Positions 1 to 7,591 are shown, counted from the stretch's first letter. The stretch is DNA of 49,136 nucleotides from Psychromarinibacter sediminicola (GCF_029168335.1 NZ_JARGYC010000034.1:1-49136); one strand, 5' to 3'. Program-made: numbers and translations. Notes: generated by a model not told the origin, from the sequence alone.

Positions 1-110
1 GCTGCCCCCAGTATCTGCCCCAGGGTCAGTGAATCAGTCCCTCGGCCGAATGGGAATCCCCAATCGATTCATGTCGGTGGGCAAACGCTCTAAAGAGCCA
101 CAAGAGAAAG

Positions 111-413
111 GTGCGTAGCCGCGCCAAGCACAGAGGAGGGCAGACGAGCGCTCGGGCAGCGCGAGACGTCGAGTTTCGAGAGAGTTCGGCGTTCTATAAT
201 CCGAAAATCAGAAACTCGGATTTGGAAGAGGAGGCGGATGCGTTCGCTTATGCATTTCTCTGCCCCATACCATTTCTTGATGGGACACAAAGTATACCCA
301 ACATCTCCGCACAATACAGGGTGACTGATCAAACCGCCTATATGTCCGCGCTTCTATCCAAAGACTATCATCGGGCAAAGTTTATTCTGGGCGCTTCCAA
401 AGGAGAAGAATAG
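111..413 (+). CDS. ImmA/IrrE-like metallopeptidase tail, probably a truncated gene
   Basis: The reading frame gives 100 residues from a GTG. Residues about 42-58 (LEEEADAFAYAFLCP) resemble the conserved E-x-x-A-x-x-F-A-x-x-L-x-x-P block that follows the HExxH zinc motif in ImmA/IrrE (DUF955) peptidases, and the following stretch with VTDQTAYMSALL resembles the small helix ending such domains. I see no HExxH in any frame of the 110 bases upstream, so the catalytic half is absent or lies outside the window and has been separated. The open frame continues upstream of the GTG to a TGA at 30-32, so the start is not secure. Base composition is less GC-rich than in the genes downstream, which fits a horizontally acquired remnant. 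Functional activity is unlikely; the family call rests on one short block. Confidence 0.4.
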   Translation: MRSRAKHRGGQTSARAARDVEFRESSAFYNPKIRNSDLEEEADAFAYAFLCPIPFLDGTQSIPNISAQYRVTDQTAYMSALLSKDYHRAKFILGASKGEE

Positions 414-414
414 G

Positions 415-540
415 GTGTCTGATGTGCAGCTTTTGGTGATGGCTGGAATGATAGTCGCCGGGGCTGTGGTAGTCTTGGCTCTCCTTATGGGAAAACTGTT
501 TCCGCTATGTGGAAGGCGAAATCCTTTGAAATCATATTAA
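415..540 (+). CDS. 41-residue single-pass membrane peptide
   Basis: A GTG start two bases after the stop of the preceding frame opens 41 codons ending in TAA. A purine-rich AGGAGAAG lies just upstream, inside the end of the previous gene, which would couple the two. Residues about 5-28 form one hydrophobic segment rich in Val, Ala, Leu and Gly; the tail carries a Cys, two Arg and a Lys, suggesting a cytoplasmic basic end. I do not recognise a family. It could be a small membrane partner of the upstream ImmA-like gene or a chance frame; the good ribosome binding site and clean membrane segment argue for expression. Confidence 0.4.
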   Translation: MSDVQLLVMAGMIVAGAVVVLALLMGKLFPLCGRRNPLKSY

Positions 541-573
541 AATTTGGGGATGGAGACAGATAGATTTGTCTGC

Positions 574-662
574 GCCCACCGCGTGGGCACGCAATTCGCT
601 TCGCGAACCGCTTTCGCCCACTCACCTTGAAAATGAACAGCTTCAGCTGTCCATTTTCAAGG
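574..662. repeat. Array of three hairpins at the 3' end of lepA
   Basis: Three consecutive inverted repeats are visible: GCCCAC/GTGGGC at 574-588, TTCGC/GCGAA at 595-607, and a long near-palindrome at 625-662 whose outer arms are CCTTGAAAATG and CATTTTCAAGG and inner arms ACAGCT/AGCTGT. The last one covers the lepA stop codon. It probably ends lepA transcription or protects its mRNA; there is no clear U-tract. Confidence 0.55.
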
Positions 663-2442
663 CGTTAATAAACGCCTCCTGCGGGATATCAACCTTCCCG
701 AACTGCCGCATCTTCTTCTTGCCGGCCTTCTGCTTCTCCAGAAGCTTCTTCTTCCGGGTGGCGTCGCCGCCGTAGCACTTGGCCGTCACGTCCTTGCGGA
801 GCGCCGCCAGCGTCTCGCGGGCGATGACCTTGCCGCCGATGGCCGCCTGGATCGGGATCTTGAACATGTGACGGGGGATCAGGTCCTTCAGCTTCTCGAC
901 CATCGCCCGGCCGCGCATCTCCGCCCGGTCGCGGTGGACCATCATCGCCAGCGCGTCCACCGGCTCCTCGTTCACCAGGATCTGCATCTTGACCAGGTTG
1001 TCCTGCCGGTAGCCGGTCAGGTGGTAGTCGAAGGAGGCATAGCCCTTGGTGACCGATTTCAGCCGGTCGTAGAAGTCGAAGACCACCTCGTTCAGCGGCA
1101 GGTCGTAGACCACCATCGCCCGGCCGCCGACATAGGTCAGATCCTCCTGGATGCCGCGGCGGTCCTGGCAGAGCTTGAGCACGTCGCCCAGGAACTCGTC
1201 GGGCACCAGGATCGTGGCCTTGATGCGCGGCTCCTCGACATGGCTGACATCGGTCAGGTCGGGCATGTCGGCGGGGTTGTGCAGCTCGTCCATCGTCCCG
1301 TCCTTCATGTGGACGTGGTAGACGACCGAGGGGGCGGTGGTGATCAGGTCGATGTCGTATTCGCGTTCGAGCCGGTCGCGGACCACTTCGAGGTGCAGAA
1401 GCCCCAGGAAGCCGCAGCGGAAGCCGAAGCCGAGCGCGGCCGAGGTCTCCATCTCGTAGGTGAAGGAGGCGTCGTTGAGGGCGAGCTTCTCGATGGCCGT
1501 GCGCAGATCCTCGAAATCGGCGGCGTCGACCGGGAAGAGGCCGCAGAAGACCACCGGGACCGAGGGCTTGAAGCCGGGCAGCGCCTTGGCGCAGGGCTTC
1601 TTCACATGCGTTATGGTGTCGCCGACGCGGGTGTCGCGGACCTGCTTGATCGAGGCGGTGAAGACGCCGATCTCGCCGGGGCCGAGCTCGGCGATGTTGG
1701 TCATGCTGGGTTTCAGCACGGCGAGGCGGTCGAGCTTGTAGGCCGCGCCGGTCTTGAGCATCTTGATCTGGTCGCCCTTGCGGATCACGCCCTCCATCAC
1801 GCGGATCAGGACGACGACGCCGAGATAGGGGTCGTACCACGAATCCACCAGCATCGCCTTGAGCGGCGCGTCGCGGTCGCCCTCGGGGGCCGGCAGGCGG
1901 TGGACGATGGCTTCCAGCACGTCGGGGATGCCGAGGCCGGTCTTGGCCGATATCTCGATGGCGTCGGAGGCGTCGATGCCGATGACGTCCTCGATCTGCT
2001 CCTTCACGCGCTCGGGCTCGGCCGCCGGCAGGTCGATCTTGTTGAGGACCGGCACGATCTCGTGATCGGCGTCGATCGCCTGGTAGACGTTGGCGAGCGT
2101 CTGCGCCTCGACCCCCTGGGTGGCGTCGACGACCAAGAGCGAGCCCTCGACGGCCTGCATCGAGCGGGAGACCTCGTAGGAGAAGTCGACATGGCCCGGC
2201 GTGTCGATGAGGTTGAGCACGTAGGTGTGGCCGTCCTTGGCCGGATAGTCGATCCGGACCGAGTTGGCCTTGATGGTGATGCCGCGTTCGCGTTCCAGGT
2301 CCATCGCGTCGAGGATCTGGTCGCGCATGTCGCGCTCGGCCACGGTGCCGGTCAGCTGGATCAGCCGGTCGGCGAGGGTGGATTTCCCGTGGTCGATATG
2401 GGCGACGATGGAGAAATTGCGGATGTAGCGAGGGTCGGTCAT
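643..2442 (-). CDS. lepA: Elongation factor 4 (LepA), ribosome back-translocase GTPase
   Basis: The 599-residue product has full family length. LepA is a translational GTPase that binds stalled or mistranslocated 70S ribosomes and affects initiation and elongation. The G1 motif AHIDHGKST is at residues 14-22, the G3 DTPGH at 80-84 and the G4 NKID at 134-137, followed by EF-G-like domains II, III and V and the LepA-specific C-terminal domain rich in Lys/Arg. The ATG start directly precedes the conserved [13 protein letters not shown] segment. The gene stands alone on the minus strand; a divergent small ParB-like gene begins 168 bases away, and a hairpin overlaps its stop codon. No key residue is missing. 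Confidence 0.97.
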   Translation of the reverse strand: MTDPRYIRNFSIVAHIDHGKSTLADRLIQLTGTVAERDMRDQILDAMDLERERGITIKANSVRIDYPAKDGHTYVLNLIDTPGHVDFSYEVSRSMQAVEGSLLVVDATQGVEAQTLANVYQAIDADHEIVPVLNKIDLPAAEPERVKEQIEDVIGIDASDAIEISAKTGLGIPDVLEAIVHRLPAPEGDRDAPLKAMLVDSWYDPYLGVVVLIRVMEGVIRKGDQIKMLKTGAAYKLDRLAVLKPSMTNIAELGPGEIGVFTASIKQVRDTRVGDTITHVKKPCAKALPGFKPSVPVVFCGLFPVDAADFEDLRTAIEKLALNDASFTYEMETSAALGFGFRCGFLGLLHLEVVRDRLEREYDIDLITTAPSVVYHVHMKDGTMDELHNPADMPDLTDVSHVEEPRIKATILVPDEFLGDVLKLCQDRRGIQEDLTYVGGRAMVVYDLPLNEVVFDFYDRLKSVTKGYASFDYHLTGYRQDNLVKMQILVNEEPVDALAMMVHRDRAEMRGRAMVEKLKDLIPRHMFKIPIQAAIGGKVIARETLAALRKDVTAKCYGGDATRKKKLLEKQKAGKKKMRQFGKVDIPQEAFINALKMDS

Positions 2443-2493
2443 GACGCTGGCATATGCGGCTCTTTCAAGGCGCCGTCAATGGGGTCCGCGGGG

Positions 2494-2552
2494 GCGTCCG
2501 AGGTTGGACAGGGGGGTAAGTATTTGTTATTTATGATGGTAGCGGTAACTGT
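2494..2552 (+). repeat. Two-copy intergenic element, copy A
   Basis: This segment starts with the hairpin CGTCCGAGGTTGGAC and ends with TTATGATGGTAGCGGTAACT plus GT. The same layout occurs at 25790-25848. Both copies contain TTGGAC followed 17 bases later by a T/A-rich hexamer, so they might be promoters, but no shared downstream gene is evident. The copy lies in the divergent gap between lepA and the ParB-like gene. Confidence 0.6.
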
Positions 2553-2609
2553 CCATGGACGAGCCCGCATTTCTGGCAATCCGGGGCAAAGCGGGGCAGA
2601 CTGGCGGCC

Positions 2610-2858
2610 ATGCTGGAGACACACACATTGCCCATCGAGCGCGTCCGCGTGCCGGTGAAGCGGCGCAAGACGCTGGACGCGGACAAGGTCCAGTCGCTGG
2701 CCGAGGACATGCTGGAACGCGGACAGACCACGCCGATCCGGGTGCGCGCGGACGGCGACGGCTATGTGCTGATTGAGGGGTTCCACCGACTGGAGGCGCT
2801 GCGGGCGCTGGGCGAGGCGACGGTGGAAGGCTACGTGGTGCGCGCGCGGTTGCATTGA
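2610..2858 (+). CDS. Stand-alone ParB N-domain-like mini protein
   Basis: The product has 82 residues and consists of little more than a ParB/sulfiredoxin-like fold: residues 6-14 give an I-E-R-V-R-V-P strand, then a DADKVQSLAEDMLERGQ helix, the PIRVR strand, and the signature segment VLIEGFHRLEALRALG (about residues 52-67), which matches the G-x-R/H-R nucleotide-binding box of ParB N-domains. There is no helix-turn-helix or dimer domain, so it cannot act as a centromere-binding ParB. Short ParB-only proteins occur as nucleases or as regulators; none of these roles can be assigned here. It is monocistronic, on the strand opposite to lepA. Confidence 0.75.
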   Translation: MLETHTLPIERVRVPVKRRKTLDADKVQSLAEDMLERGQTTPIRVRADGDGYVLIEGFHRLEALRALGEATVEGYVVRARLH

Positions 2859-2877
2859 TGGGGGCTGGCACGGGGGC

Positions 2878-2917
2878 GATGGGTGAACCTGCGCCTGCGG
2901 GCGCAGGACCACCCATC
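2878..2917. repeat. REP-like palindrome after the ParB-like gene
   Basis: Outer arms GATGGGTG and CACCCATC enclose inner arms CCTGCGCC and GGGCGCAGG, and the element is followed by CTACG. The same outer arms and following CTACG occur in a shorter hairpin at 24194-24213, so this is a small repeat family. It lies 20 bases after the ParB-like stop codon and may act as a terminator or mRNA end. Confidence 0.55.
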
Positions 2918-3003
2918 CTACGGGCCGCCCCTCTGGGTGCAGCGGTCGGTGACGGCTTGAACCTGCGGTGTGCGGGGCCACCTGGGGGGCAGGAGGTGCC
3001 GCA

Positions 3004-3156
3004 ATGAACATGGGTGTCGGAGTTGCGATCGGGATCGCCGTCGGTGTCGGGCTGGGCGTCGCGATGGACGACCTAGCCGCGGGGATCGCCATCGGCGTGG
3101 CCTCGGGCGTGGCGCTGGGCGTCGGGCTGCGGCAGCGGCGCGATCGCGGCGAGTGA
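3004..3156 (+). CDS. 50-residue glycine-zipper membrane peptide
   Basis: An AGGAGG site lies 9-14 bases upstream of the ATG at 3004, which fixes this start over an upstream in-frame one. The peptide is built almost wholly of Gly, Val, Ala and Ile in two stretches (residues 3-20 and 26-42) separated by MDDLAA and ends in a basic RQRRDRGE tail. The G-x-x-x-G spacing is that of a glycine zipper hairpin, which would insert in the inner membrane. No family assigned. Acylphosphatase starts 16 bases downstream, so the two are probably co-transcribed. Confidence 0.6.
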   Translation: MNMGVGVAIGIAVGVGLGVAMDDLAAGIAIGVASGVALGVGLRQRRDRGE

Positions 3157-3172
3157 ACGGGTGGAGCGTGCG

Positions 3173-3448
3173 ATGAGCGATATGTGCCGGAAGTTCCGGG
3201 TGACGGGCCGGGTGCAGGGCGTCTGGTTCCGTGCGTGGACACAGCGTACGGCCGAGGAGCTGGGCCTGCGCGGCTGGGTGCGCAACGAAGACGACGGGTC
3301 GGTCAGCGGCGTGGCGGCCGGGCCGGAGGACGCGGTGGCGCGGTTCCTGGAGGCGCTGAAGCACGGGCCGGAGCGGGCCGTGGTGGCCGAGGTGGAGACC
3401 GAGGCGAGTGGCGAGGATGCCGGGGACGGGTTCCGCGTGGCGCCTTAG
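3173..3448 (+). CDS. acyP: Acylphosphatase
   Basis: This 91-residue protein hydrolyses acyl-phosphates such as acetyl- or 1,3-bisphosphoglycerate in the cytoplasm. The signature G-R-V-Q-G-V-W-F-R occupies residues 12-20, with the phosphate-binding Arg20, and the catalytic Asn is in GWVRN (Asn38); the DGSVSG and C-terminal FRV strands complete the ferredoxin-like fold. The ATG at 3173 has GGAG eight bases upstream; a GTG four codons earlier is a weaker alternative. It follows the glycine-rich peptide gene and is followed at once by the repeat array. Confidence 0.92.
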   Translation: MSDMCRKFRVTGRVQGVWFRAWTQRTAEELGLRGWVRNEDDGSVSGVAAGPEDAVARFLEALKHGPERAVVAEVETEASGEDAGDGFRVAP

Positions 3449-3464
3449 GGAGCGGCGCGAGGGT

Positions 3465-4450
3465 GCTGGGCGCCTTCGGGCATGTCCGAGCCCTGTGAGG
3501 AGCCGCGCGAGGGCCGACGCGCGCGGGGGCGCTCCGGAGTTCGAGCGGCGCGCTTTATGGCTGCCAGGTCCGGGCGACCTCTGAACTCTGCGATAACGGC
3601 TACCACAGCGCCGCCGCTCGGGTGCGCGTCTCTCGGGCATTGCAAATGCCCTGCCGACAGGCGATTGCAGAGCAATCGCCGAGAGGCGGCGCTTGCTCGG
3701 CGGCTTCGCCTTGTTCCGCGCTGGGCACCGTTCATAAGGGGTTATCGTATGTGCCCCACCGTTCAGTCACACGCCGACGCGCACGGGGTCGCATCGACGA
3801 CGGGAACATGCAGGACAGTTTTCCGGTGTGGACGGGCGGAACCCCGGAGGCGCTGGGTGTCATTGGGGCGTCCGAGCAGCATGAGGAGCCGGGCAAGGGC
3901 CGACGCGCGCGGGGGCGCTCCGGAGTTCGAGCGGCGCACTTTATGGCTGCCAGGTTCGGGCGACCTCTGAACTCTGCGATAACGTTTACCACAGCGCCGC
4001 CGCTCGGGTGCGCGTCGGCGCTTGCGCGGCGGCTTCGCCTTGTTCCGCGCTGGGCATCGTTCATAAGGGGCTATCGTATTTGCCCCACCGTTCAGTCACC
4101 GGCCGACGCGCACGGGTCGCATCGACGAAGGGAACATGCAGGGCAGTTATTTGGCGCGAACGGGCGGAGCCCCGGAAGCGCGGGGCCCCTTTGGGCATTT
4201 CCAAGCAGTGTAAGGAGCCGTGCAAGGGCCGACGCGCGCGGCGGCGCTCCGACTTCCGAGCGGCGCACTTTATGGCTGCCAAACGCGGGCGACCTCCGAG
4301 CTCTGCGATAACGTCGACCACAGCGCCGCCGCACCGGGGCGCGTCTCTCGGGCATTGCCAATGCCCTGCCTCTCGGCGATTGCAGAGCAATCGCCGAGAG
4401 GCGGCGCTTGCGCGGCGGCTTCGCCTTGTTCCGCGCTGGGTACAGATCGA
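3465..4450. repeat. Tandem array of three long structured repeat units
   Basis: Three units begin near 3465, 3852 and 4180. Each contains the same succession: a GAGGAGCCG-like start, GGGCCGACGCGCGCG, GGCGCTCCG, CTTTATGGCTGCCA, GGGCGACCTC, CTGCGATAACG, CCACAGCGCCGCCG, then a hairpin core and GGCGGCTTCGCCTTGTTCCGCG. Units 1 and 2 also share a 130-base linker with TTCATAAGGGG and TATCGTAT. The core of unit 1 (3630-3685) pairs CTCTCG with CGAGAG around three hairpins. Unit 2 lacks this core. Reading frames that cross the array are biased in composition and change from copy to copy, so I regard the array as non-coding. It separates the convergent genes acyP and 4588-5211. Confidence 0.85.
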
Positions 4451-4489
4451 ATGGTGGGGTGGGCAGGGCAGCGCCGCCGCCCATAATAG

Positions 4490-4560
4490 TGTAATCGCCG
4501 AGAGGCGGCGCACGCGGCGGCTTCGCCATGTCCCGCGCGGGCCACCGTTCGAGCGCTCGC
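4490..4560. repeat. Degenerate fourth unit of the structured repeat
   Basis: Only the right-hand part is present: AATCGCCGAGAGGCGGCGC, then GCGGCGGCTTCGCC and a TGTCCCGCGCGGGCCACCGTTC end comparable with the ends of units 1 and 2. Several bases differ from the other copies. It lies 28 bases before the stop codon of the minus-strand gene 4588-5211. Confidence 0.6.
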
Positions 4561-4587
4561 GTAGGCCGGGCAACACCGCCCCCGGCC

Positions 4588-5211
4588 TCACTCCTTCCGG
4601 GCGCGGTTCTTCGACGACGAGTTCTTGGTCTGGCCCGCGCCGTTGCCGAAGGGATCCTCGGAGAACGGGTCCTCGCTGACCGGCGGCGAGACGGACGGGG
4701 CGCGGCGGTTCATCTCCTGCTGGCACACCTCCACCTCGTTCCAGGCGCGCATCGAGCCGGTGAGCTTGAGCTTGTCGATCTCGCTTCCGTTGTAGGAGAT
4801 CGACATGTTCAGCGCCTCCTGGAATTCGGAGATGAACTCCATCTTGTTCGACTGGGCGTGCAGATAGACCGTCTCTCCGGGGTTGAACTGCAGCCCCGTG
4901 GCCGAGACGTCCCAGACCGGACGGTTGCCGAACTGGATCTGGATGTCGTATTTCGCCTCGGGCTGCAGCGAGGCCCATTTCGGATTGCCGATCAGGAAGT
5001 AGAAGTTGTCCCGCTCGGGGTTGCGGCCGATGCGCAGCACGGTGCCGCCGTTCCAGCTCGCGATGGCGTAGCAGCCGTTGCCGACCGTCGGGTCGATGTT
5101 GATGTCCCAGTCGCCGACGGCCTTCCAGAAATCGTTGTCCCCTTGCGCGGCCGCCGGGGCTGCCGTGGCGAGAGACAGGCCCAGGACGAGGGCAATGGAT
5201 GTGATGCGCAT
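4588..5211 (-). CDS. Secreted protein of unknown function
   Basis: The ATG at 5211 has GGAGG five bases upstream, so it is preferred over an in-frame ATG 13 codons earlier. The 207-residue product starts with a classical signal peptide (hydrophobic residues 3-18, then APAAAQ) and should be periplasmic. The mature part has an alternating beta-strand pattern with several Trp, a CYAIASWNGG segment, and a proline/serine-rich polar C-terminus ending in basic residues. I recognise no catalytic motif. Two Cys in the mature protein (in GCYAI and EVCQQ) could form a disulfide. The gene is divergent from the small membrane gene at 5405. Confidence 0.75.
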   Translation of the reverse strand: MRITSIALVLGLSLATAAPAAAQGDNDFWKAVGDWDINIDPTVGNGCYAIASWNGGTVLRIGRNPERDNFYFLIGNPKWASLQPEAKYDIQIQFGNRPVWDVSATGLQFNPGETVYLHAQSNKMEFISEFQEALNMSISYNGSEIDKLKLTGSMRAWNEVEVCQQEMNRRAPSVSPPVSEDPFSEDPFGNGAGQTKNSSSKNRARKE

Positions 5212-5358
5212 CTGTGCCTCCAGGAAAATCGATTGGTGCAAGTTTTGCATGGGGCCTGCGGATCAGGCAAGCGCGGGCTGTCCGAAATCTTCGTATCCAT
5301 GCGTCGTGTTGACCTGTCGCAAGGTTCACATCTTTTTTCGTGCATATGGGTCGCGACA

Positions 5359-5391
5359 GGTATTCGACCGGTATTCGAACGGTATACGAAC
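5359..5391 (+). repeat. Three direct 11-bp repeats next to a ribosome binding site
   Basis: The units are GGTATTCGACC, GGTATTCGAAC and GGTATACGAAC, directly adjoining, followed at once by the GGAGGG of the gene starting at 5405. A period of 11 places each unit on one face of the helix, as expected for a regulator binding site, or the repeats lie in the 5' UTR of the gene. Confidence 0.7.
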
Positions 5392-5404
5392 GGAGGGACG
5401 AGAA

Positions 5405-5581
5405 ATGCTGCGCCTGGCCATGACATTGTTTTCGGTGATCGCCACGACCCTGATGGGCAGTTTCGTGGTCGTCGCGCTGGTTGCCGGCTACGACACGCTG
5501 GTGCCGATCCTGGTGGCCGCCGGCGCCGGGTTCGTCGCGGCCGTCCCCGTGGCGTGGCTGGTGGCGCGGCAGCTGGCGTGA
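5405..5581 (+). CDS. 58-residue two-helix membrane protein
   Basis: The ATG has GGAGGG eight bases upstream. The product shows two hydrophobic segments, about residues 5-29 and 33-53, joined by YDTL, and ends WLVARQLA. As far as I recall, similar short proteins are common in Rhodobacterales and are often named CTP synthetase in databases; nothing in this sequence supports an enzyme, so that name would be a mistake. The role is unknown, presumably in the inner membrane. Three 11-bp repeats lie directly in front of its ribosome binding site. The FAH-fold gene follows 82 bases downstream on the same strand. Confidence 0.7.
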   Translation: MLRLAMTLFSVIATTLMGSFVVVALVAGYDTLVPILVAAGAGFVAAVPVAWLVARQLA

Positions 5582-5663
5582 GCCGTGCGTTGCCGGTTTC
5601 CGGCCGGGGCGATCCGCGCTAGGAGAGGGCACCGGATCGTCGGGGCAGCGGAAGGAAGCGCGC

Positions 5664-6515
5664 ATGAAACTGATCAGCTATGTCCATCTGGGAGAGGCGC
5701 GCTTCGGCGCCGCGGTCGAGGGCGGGATCGTGGACCTGACGGGCCTTGGCGGGGTGGAGACCCTGCGCGAGGCCATCGCCGCCGACATGGCCGAGGAGAT
5801 CGCCGACTACCTGGAGGGCCGGGCGGCGGAGCTGTCCTTTTCCAACGTCACCTTCCTGCCGGTGATCCCGGACCCGGCCAAGGTGCTGTGCATCGGCGTG
5901 AACTATGCCGAGCACAAGGCCGAGACCGGGCGGCCGGACGTGGAGCATCCCACCGTCTTCACGCGCTTCGCCGACACGCTCCTGGGCCATCGCCAGCCGC
6001 TGGTGAAGCCGCATTTCTCCAACCGGTTCGACCTGGAGGGGGAACTCGCCGTGATCGTCGGGCGCGGCGGGCGGAACATCCCCGAGGACCGCGCGCTGGA
6101 GCATGTGGCGGGCTATGCCTGTTTCAACGACGGCTCGGTGCGCGACTGGCAGCGGCATACGGGGCAGTTCACCCCGGGCAAGAACTTCCCGGCTTCGGGC
6201 GGGTTCGGGCCGTGGATGCTGACCGCCGACGAGGTGGAGGATTACAGGACGCTGCCGATCACCAGCCGGCTGAACGGCAAGGTGATGCAGGAGGCGACCC
6301 TGGCCGACCTGATCTTCCCGCTGGAGCGGCTGATCGCCTATTGCTCGACCTTCACCGCGCTGGCGCCGGGCGACGTGATCGCCACCGGCACGCCGGGCGG
6401 CGTGGGCGACAAGCGGGTGCCGCCGGTCTATATGGGGCCGGGCGATCTGGCCGAGGTGGATCTGGGGCCGGTGGGCACGCTGGTGAACCCGGTGATCGGG
6501 GAGGACGATCTGTAG
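5664..6515 (+). CDS. Fumarylacetoacetate hydrolase family enzyme
   Basis: The 283-residue protein has an N-terminal ligand-like domain (residues 1-70) and the FAH barrel. The family blocks are present: IGVNYAEHKAE (about residue 77), DLEGELAVIVG with two metal-ligand Glu, the third ligand in FNDGSVRDWQ, then GPWM, LIAYCSTF and GDVIATGTPGGVG. Members cleave or decarboxylate C-C bonds of oxo-acids with Mg2+ or Mn2+; ureidoglycolate lyase, acylpyruvase and 2-hydroxyhepta-diene-dioate isomerase cannot be separated from sequence alone. No catabolic partner genes adjoin it. The ATG at 5664 follows GGAAGG at suitable distance. A structured repeat copy follows its stop codon. Confidence 0.9.
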   Translation: MKLISYVHLGEARFGAAVEGGIVDLTGLGGVETLREAIAADMAEEIADYLEGRAAELSFSNVTFLPVIPDPAKVLCIGVNYAEHKAETGRPDVEHPTVFTRFADTLLGHRQPLVKPHFSNRFDLEGELAVIVGRGGRNIPEDRALEHVAGYACFNDGSVRDWQRHTGQFTPGKNFPASGGFGPWMLTADEVEDYRTLPITSRLNGKVMQEATLADLIFPLERLIAYCSTFTALAPGDVIATGTPGGVGDKRVPPVYMGPGDLAEVDLGPVGTLVNPVIGEDDL

Positions 6516-6532
6516 GAGGGGCGGGCGGTGGA

Positions 6533-6802
6533 GCGCTTCTGGGTACGTCCGAGCAGAGTGAGGAGCCGCGCAAGGGCCGACGCGCGCGGTGGCGCTCCGG
6601 TGTCCGAGCGGCGCGCTTTATCGTTGCCAAATCCGGGCGACCTCGGAGCTCTGCGATAACGGCTACCATAGCGCCGCCGCACCGGGGCGTGTCTCTCGGG
6701 CATTTCGCGGGCGAAATGCCCTGCCGACAGGCGATTGCAGGGCAATCGCCGAGAGGCGGCGCTTGCGCGGCGGCCTATCGGCCTTGTTCCGCGCTGGGGA
6801 AC
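6533..6802. repeat. Structured repeat, isolated copy between convergent genes
   Basis: The copy has the same order of blocks as the array at 3465-4450 and the same orientation. Its core around 6690-6746 has a longer first hairpin, GGCATTTCGC/GCGAAATGCC, where unit 1 of the array has GGCATT/AATGCC, so pairing is kept although the sequence is longer. The second and third hairpins (CTG/CAG, GCGATTGC/GCAATCGC) are unchanged. It fills the 311-base gap between the FAH-family gene and the minus-strand hydrolase. Confidence 0.85.
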
Positions 6803-6826
6803 GGGGGGGCACCTTACGCCCCCACC

Positions 6827-7591
6827 TTACGCCTCTGCGTCCAGCCAGCTGCGCATCGCCGCCTCGAATTCGCGCGGCTTTTCGGCGTGGAGCCAGTGGC
6901 CGGCGCCGGGGATCTTCGCGAAGCGCGCGTTGGGGAAGTAGCCCTTGATCCGGTCGCGGTGCTCGGGGCCGACATAGTCGCTCTCGGCGCCGGAGAGGAA
7001 CAGCGTCGGCGTGTCGGCCTGGCCGGAGATCTCGGGCCAGCCGGTAATGTGGTCCATCTCGGCGTCCAGCGCGTCGAGGTTGAAGCGCCAGCATTTCTCC
7101 TTGGGGTCGAGCGACTGCAGCAGGAAGGCGCGGACGCCGCGGTCGTCGATGGTCTCGGCCAGCTGCGCCTCGGCATCCGAGCGGCTGTCGATGGAGGACA
7201 GGTCGACGGCGCGCATCGCCTCGATCAGGGGACGCTGGCTGTGGCCGTAGGCGACGGGGGCGATGTCGGCGACGGTCAGGCGGCGAACCGTCTCGGGATG
7301 CTCCAGCGCCAGCACCATCGCCGCCTTGCCGCCCATCGAGTGCCCCAACACGTCGGCCTGCCCGCCATGGGCCGCGATCACCTCGGCCAGGTCGGCGGCG
7401 AGGTCGGGGTATCGGTGGCTGTCGTGCCACGGGCTGTCGCCGTGGTTGCGCATGTCCACGGTCAGCACCTGCCGCGTGTCCGACAGCCGTTTCGCGATGA
7501 CGCCCCAGTTGCGGGCCGAGCCGAACAGGCCGTGCGCGATCAGGAGCGGCGGGTGTTGCGTCTGTGCGCCAGTGACGAGGGTATTGAGCAT
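6827..7591 (-). CDS. Alpha/beta hydrolase, YbfF-like esterase
   Basis: The 254-residue product carries an alpha/beta hydrolase fold: oxyanion segment HGLFGSARNW near residue 19, nucleophile elbow G-H-S-M-G-G with Ser near residue 89, an Asp candidate after the strand TLFLSGAESDY, and the catalytic His in GAGHWLHAEKP near residue 233. The pattern DMRNHGDSPW resembles YbfF-type acyl-CoA/palmitoyl esterases. Substrate unknown. It is probably cytoplasmic, with no signal peptide. It converges on the FAH-family gene across a structured repeat and diverges from the gene at 7679. Confidence 0.88.
   Translation of the reverse strand: MLNTLVTGAQTQHPPLLIAHGLFGSARNWGVIAKRLSDTRQVLTVDMRNHGDSPWHDSHRYPDLAADLAEVIAAHGGQADVLGHSMGGKAAMVLALEHPETVRRLTVADIAPVAYGHSQRPLIEAMRAVDLSSIDSRSDAEAQLAETIDDRGVRAFLLQSLDPKEKCWRFNLDALDAEMDHITGWPEISGQADTPTLFLSGAESDYVGPEHRDRIKGYFPNARFAKIPGAGHWLHAEKPREFEAAMRSWLDAEA

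Noticed and set aside
868-2658. Long open frame antisense to lepA
   Set aside because: It is composed of His/Asp/Val/Gly-rich segments typical of the complement of a high-GC gene and has no recognisable domain; lepA on the other strand is certain.
3630-3685. Cloverleaf core considered as a tRNA gene
   Set aside because: At about 56 bases it is too short, lacks the T-loop GTTCRANNC and an acceptor end, and one hairpin varies in length.
3465-4560. Repeat array considered as a transposon or pseudogene family
   Set aside because: No transposase-like frame, no terminal inverted repeats or target duplications were visible; frames on either strand are not maintained between copies.
4061-5665. Long minus-strand frame through the repeat array and the secreted-protein gene
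   Set aside because: It is out of frame with the signal-peptide protein 4588-5211 and extends into repeats whose copies break the frame elsewhere.
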